This document shows positions 61,069-64,000 of a stretch of DNA of 64,000 bases, in pieces. The position numbers and the translations under genes are program-made. This DNA comes from Bowmanella denitrificans (GTDB lineage Bacteria > Pseudomonadota > Gammaproteobacteria > Enterobacterales > Alteromonadaceae). The notes beneath the pieces are model-generated. The model saw nothing but the letters and a program-made list of their open reading frames with translations, had not been told where the DNA came from and did no database searches. The DNA lies in the NCBI RefSeq assembly GCF_002887595.1, contig NZ_PEBU01000003.1, positions 434,001-498,000 of the forward strand, read 5' to 3'. Position 1 is the first letter of the stretch, and each line of letters starts with the position of its first letter.

Positions 61069-63168
61069 ATGTCAGATCTGTTACCTACATCCCAGCAATC
61101 CCTGCTGAGTGCCTTGCGCCAGTTGCAGCAAAGCGCCGCTTTGCCTGAAGCCATGCTACAACAGCTTAGTCAGGCCGAGGTAAAAATACTGCCCGGCAAT
61201 CAACTGTTACTGAACCTGGGTAACCGGCAGGTGCAGATAAATGCCAGTGATCTCAAGGGTAAACTATTGGATGGTGGGCTTTACCAGTTGCTGACAAGTG
61301 GCAAAGACAACACAACCTTACTTTTCTACCCGCAGGTAAACCAAAGTCAGGCCCAACCCACACAAATCCAAACCCTGATACTGAACAACCAGCTATTACA
61401 GGCCTTGCTGCCACTGGTGGGTAAAGGCGAGGGCCAACTGCCGGAAGTCTTTAAAGTGTCGGCACAGGTCATCAGCCAGCAGCCACAGCAACTAACGCTG
61501 GATATACAAGGCAAAGCGGTCAAACTGCAAATGCCGATGGATGCCCCCAAGCTGGCACCAGGGCAGTTGGTTGAGCTGCACTATCACCGGCAAACTGGCC
61601 AGTGGCAGTTAACCCTGAGTGAAGTCCAAAACAGCGGCAAGCCAATCAATCCTTCACCTGCAGCTGCCGCCCCACTACAACCATCAGCGCAAAACATGGC
61701 ATCCAGGGGGCCGGTTGCTGGCAGTGAATGGGTATTACCCGCACAAAAACCCGAACTGTTAAGCCGTGTTGACCTGTTCGGGCAAGGTCTTCGCATCGAC
61801 ATCCATCAGTTAAAGCAGTGGGCCGAACAACTACCTGTGCCGGTTGCCAGGCCACTTGTACAGTGGCTTGCCAAACTAACCGCCACAGCGCAGTTTGTGC
61901 AATTGCAGCAACCCAGCGGTGAGCGGCCGCAACTTCAATCACTTAGTACTCCACCCAGCGCCAGTCTGATACTGGATAAACCGGCGCTACAGCAGTTGCA
62001 GTCTGTATTCAAACCGCAGATTTCTATGCCAACCGAAGGACAAGCCGGCCCGGCTATTAGCAAAGACAGTATGCCAATAACGGGTAAGCCGATAGCAGGG
62101 CAAGCGCCAAGTACTCCAGCCAAGTCACAAAGTGAGGTTACAGTCACAACGGATAAGCCCCTTGTCCCGGACAAAGCGGTATTAACTCCCACCGCGACCC
62201 AGCAAGCCGCCGCACAGGTAGATAAGCAAGGCCTGTTATACCAGCAATTACAGGAGCTCAGCCGTAAACTCTACAGCCAACGGGAATCACCGGCTCGCTT
62301 ATTGACTCATATAGAATCAGCCCTGGCTGACAGTCGCTCGGTGGCACCTGATACGGTCAAGCTATTGCAGCAACTCAGCACTCAGTTAAAACAAAGCCTG
62401 CCACAGGGCAATGAACAAGATACCGCCGCGCTGCGCGCCTTGCTTAGCACGCCGGCGCTCAATCTGACGCCCGCTCAACTGCTCACCCCCAATTCCAGCC
62501 AGGGCTTTGTCGGCGCATTGGTGACCTTGCTGCAGGTGACACTGGCTTCCCGCCTTGCCAGCCAGCACAGCAAACTGTCTTCAGAGCAAGCTCAGAAGCT
62601 GTCTGAAGGGCTGGCCTCCCTATTAGAAGGGGGGCGCCCGGCCGCCAGCGCGCCGGTTAGTCAGCGCAACCTCAGCGACTTGTCCATGCTGGAACAAAGA
62701 CACCAATTGCTAAGAGAACTGGGCCGCATGCTGGGAAATCACAGCGGTGCGAAGAGCCTCAATGCTGAAAGCCAGATTCAGGGCCAGGACAGTTTTTATT
62801 ACAATCTGCCTCTGGGGCAAGGTGAACCGCGCCGCGAACTGGAACTCCTGATTCGCCGCGAGCCGCCGCCCAATAAGAAAAACAAGAAGGCTCTGTCGGC
62901 TGACCGGCAGTGGAATTTAACCATGAAGCTGGAAATTGGCGAATTAGGTGGTTTACTGGCCAAAGCCAGATTGTACCAGACGGAGCTTGAACTGGACTTC
63001 TATGCCGCCAATGCAAATCTGAGGGATCTGGTTATTCAGTTTATCCCGCATTTAAGAAAACGTCTTACCGGTTTGGGGCTGCAGGTGAACCACAGCCAGT
63101 GCCAGTTGGGTAAGATCCCAGCGCATCTGCAGCAGCGCCCCTACCATATTTTTGAAACCCGGGCTTAA
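61069..63168 (+). CDS. FliK-like flagellar hook-length control protein
   Basis: 699 residues. The C-terminal ~110 residues ('LTMKLEIGELGGLLAKARLYQTELELDFYA' and 'LRKRLTGLGLQV', in pieces) match the Flg_hook (FliK C-terminal) domain. The preceding region is long, Gln/Pro/Ser/Ala-rich and probably extended, as in FliK molecular rulers. The gene is not in a flagellar operon, and is followed four bases later by an FlhB-tail-like gene, so this is likely the FliK/FlhB2 paralogue pair common in this order rather than the main fliK. Divergent from ccmA. Confidence 0.85.
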   Translation: MSDLLPTSQQSLLSALRQLQQSAALPEAMLQQLSQAEVKILPGNQLLLNLGNRQVQINASDLKGKLLDGGLYQLLTSGKDNTTLLFYPQVNQSQAQPTQIQTLILNNQLLQALLPLVGKGEGQLPEVFKVSAQVISQQPQQLTLDIQGKAVKLQMPMDAPKLAPGQLVELHYHRQTGQWQLTLSEVQNSGKPINPSPAAAAPLQPSAQNMASRGPVAGSEWVLPAQKPELLSRVDLFGQGLRIDIHQLKQWAEQLPVPVARPLVQWLAKLTATAQFVQLQQPSGERPQLQSLSTPPSASLILDKPALQQLQSVFKPQISMPTEGQAGPAISKDSMPITGKPIAGQAPSTPAKSQSEVTVTTDKPLVPDKAVLTPTATQQAAAQVDKQGLLYQQLQELSRKLYSQRESPARLLTHIESALADSRSVAPDTVKLLQQLSTQLKQSLPQGNEQDTAALRALLSTPALNLTPAQLLTPNSSQGFVGALVTLLQVTLASRLASQHSKLSSEQAQKLSEGLASLLEGGRPAASAPVSQRNLSDLSMLEQRHQLLRELGRMLGNHSGAKSLNAESQIQGQDSFYYNLPLGQGEPRRELELLIRREPPPNKKNKKALSADRQWNLTMKLEIGELGGLLAKARLYQTELELDFYAANANLRDLVIQFIPHLRKRLTGLGLQVNHSQCQLGKIPAHLQQRPYHIFETRA

Positions 63169-63172
63169 TGAA

Positions 63173-63484
63173 ATGGTGGATAAACCCAAAAGTGCCGTCG
63201 GCATAAAATACCAGGCCGACAATAAGCAACAAGCCCCACAGATCATTGCCAAGGGCTTTGGTGAACTGGCAGAGGAAATTATTGCCCTGGCCCGGGAAAA
63301 TGGCGTGTTAGTGCATGAAGATGAGCAACTGGCCGGCTTTCTCAATACCCTGGATCTTGGTCAGGAAATTCCCCGTGAACTGTATATTGTGATTGCCGAA
63401 CTGATTGCGTTTTCTTACGTGCTGCAAGGTAAGTTCCCGGAGAGTTGGAATAATATACATGGTAAGGTGGATGATCGGGTGTGA
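63173..63484 (+). CDS. FlhB C-terminal-like export switch protein
   Basis: 104 residues from ATG 63173, four bases after the FliK-like stop. 'KPKSAVGIKYQADNKQQAPQIIAKGFGELAEEIIALARENGVLVHEDEQLA', in pieces, matches the cytoplasmic tail of FlhB/YscU. The NPTH autocleavage loop of FlhB is absent, as it begins after that site. It probably interacts with the export gate or with the FliK-like protein. Translational coupling is likely. Confidence 0.88.
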   Translation: MVDKPKSAVGIKYQADNKQQAPQIIAKGFGELAEEIIALARENGVLVHEDEQLAGFLNTLDLGQEIPRELYIVIAELIAFSYVLQGKFPESWNNIHGKVDDRV

Positions 63485-63531
63485 GGTGTGAAAAATAGCT
63501 TAACTTGTTGACCCTAGACCACAGTCATTTG

Positions 63532-63852
63532 TTATACGTCCCTGCAGACGATCGCAAATTTACCTCTAACACGCTGCCCACGCATTCGCTCACACCACAA
63601 GTTATAAATCGGATATATCAGCGCAGAGCCAATCAATGAAAAAACGAATCCAATAAAGCCATACATGGCAGTGCTAAGCCAGAACACAGTTGACTCAAAC
63701 GAAGCATCAGTGAGCGTGCTTGTAATCACTAGATGAAGTGCCAAGGCAAATGACAGGCTCACGCCAAAGCACACCCAAACAGCCACCGTCATGAAAGAGA
63801 AGAAATTTAACTGAATTCTTGCTTCTTCCCCATATTGTTCTCTCACTTCCAT
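63532..63852 (-). CDS. Small membrane protein, two helices
   Basis: 106 residues. Two hydrophobic segments (~20-46 and ~55-84) with a charged N-terminus and a basic C-terminal tail. No family is recognised. Base composition is slightly richer in A/T than its neighbours. It sits between the FlhB-like gene and an insertion sequence, a position typical of accessory DNA. Confidence 0.6.
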   Translation of the reverse strand: MEVREQYGEEARIQLNFFSFMTVAVWVCFGVSLSFALALHLVITSTLTDASFESTVFWLSTAMYGFIGFVFSLIGSALIYPIYNLWCERMRGQRVRGKFAIVCRDV

Positions 63853-63909
63853 ATTTTACTCAATGCTCCATGGCCGTGTAACGAATGATATGGACTCCCC
63901 CTTTCCCGA

Positions 63910-63935
63910 GGTTCTGCCACGCTTAACTGGCAACC
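63910..63935. other. Hairpin upstream of the transposase, possible bridge RNA part
   Basis: GGTT-CT-GCCA (63910-63919) pairs with TGGC-AACC (63928-63935), with a two-base bulge. In IS110-type elements structured non-coding RNA lies next to the transposase gene; this is compatible but not proof. Confidence 0.35.
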
Positions 63936-63952
63936 TTTGAGGTGAGCCGTCC

Positions 63953-64000
63953 ATGTCTGATTACAACTATGTCTTTGGATTTGATTTAGCCAAATTGAAT
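63953..64000 (+). CDS. IS110-family transposase, N-terminal fragment cut by window edge
   Basis: Sixteen codons: MSDYNYVFGFDLAKLN. The 'GFDLAK' with aspartate after a hydrophobic strand resembles the first DEDD catalytic Asp of IS110-family transposases ('GIDLAK'). Upstream sequence 'TGGACTCCCCC' (63889-63899) is seen at ends of such elements in my recollection. Only the start is visible, so the family call is moderate. Confidence 0.5.
   Translation, partial: MSDYNYVFGFDLAKLN

Noticed and set aside
1-64000. CRISPR arrays, tRNA or rRNA genes
   Set aside because: No regularly spaced repeats and no recognisable tRNA or rRNA sequence were seen on reading the window.

Overview
The window is a chromosomal segment of a Gram-negative, heterotrophic gammaproteobacterium, most likely from Alteromonadales (Alteromonadaceae-like). 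The evidence is a complete cytochrome c maturation (System I) operon, TonB-dependent receptors, a laminarinase-type polysaccharide-utilisation cluster, a PEP-CTERM protein, secreted proteases with PKD and chitin-binding modules, a MexEF-OprN-type pump and FliK/FlhB-like flagellar export proteins. The genus is inference. About 57 protein genes are supported; no tRNA, rRNA or CRISPR array was seen.

Layout. 1-1.5 kb: tail of an HxlR regulator and an AT-richer orphan membrane protein with an OmpA-like end. 1.6-7.5 kb: a MocR regulator divergent from a dihydrodipicolinate-synthase-like lyase and an MFS carrier, then a membrane AraC regulator and a secreted NTF2/DJ-1 fusion. 7.6-16 kb: a lipoprotein amidohydrolase, a siderophore receptor and a siderophore-interacting reductase (both with Fur-like sites), an Lrp/OsmC pair, and a two-gene unit of a DUF805-caspase-like protein plus a small membrane protein. 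16-25 kb: a small secreted protein, then a glucan-utilisation block (TonB receptor, GH16 enzyme, PEP-CTERM protein) with paired LacI-type operators, and an M28 peptidase. 25-31 kb: orphan binding protein, TetR regulator with three related operators, small membrane protein, DUF1835 protein, signal peptidase I and an unknown 405-residue protein. 31-38 kb: modular serine protease, TetR/HPP pair, LysR with a DsbA-like/cyclase operon, a PAS-GGDEF cyclase, a HExxH peptidase and a chemoreceptor beyond it. 40-48.5 kb: LysR regulator (MexT-like position) divergent from an RND pump operon, then a DUF3300 protein. 48.5-53 kb: alanine racemase, L,D-transpeptidase and the tviC/tviB sugar-nucleotide pair. 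53-61 kb: ccmABCDEFGHI followed by mlaA, almost all with overlapping stop/start codons. 61-64 kb: FliK-like and FlhB-tail-like genes, a small membrane protein and the start of a probable IS110-family transposase cut by the window edge.

Themes. Iron uptake, beta-glucan use and surface/envelope maintenance dominate. Many regulators sit beside visible operator-like palindromes. The strongest candidates for undescribed biology are the DUF805-caspase-like bicistron (13354-14882), the isolated OmpA-like membrane protein (328-1458), and a dispersed 18-bp palindromic repeat found four times. All functions are read from sequence motifs and family knowledge; no database search was run.
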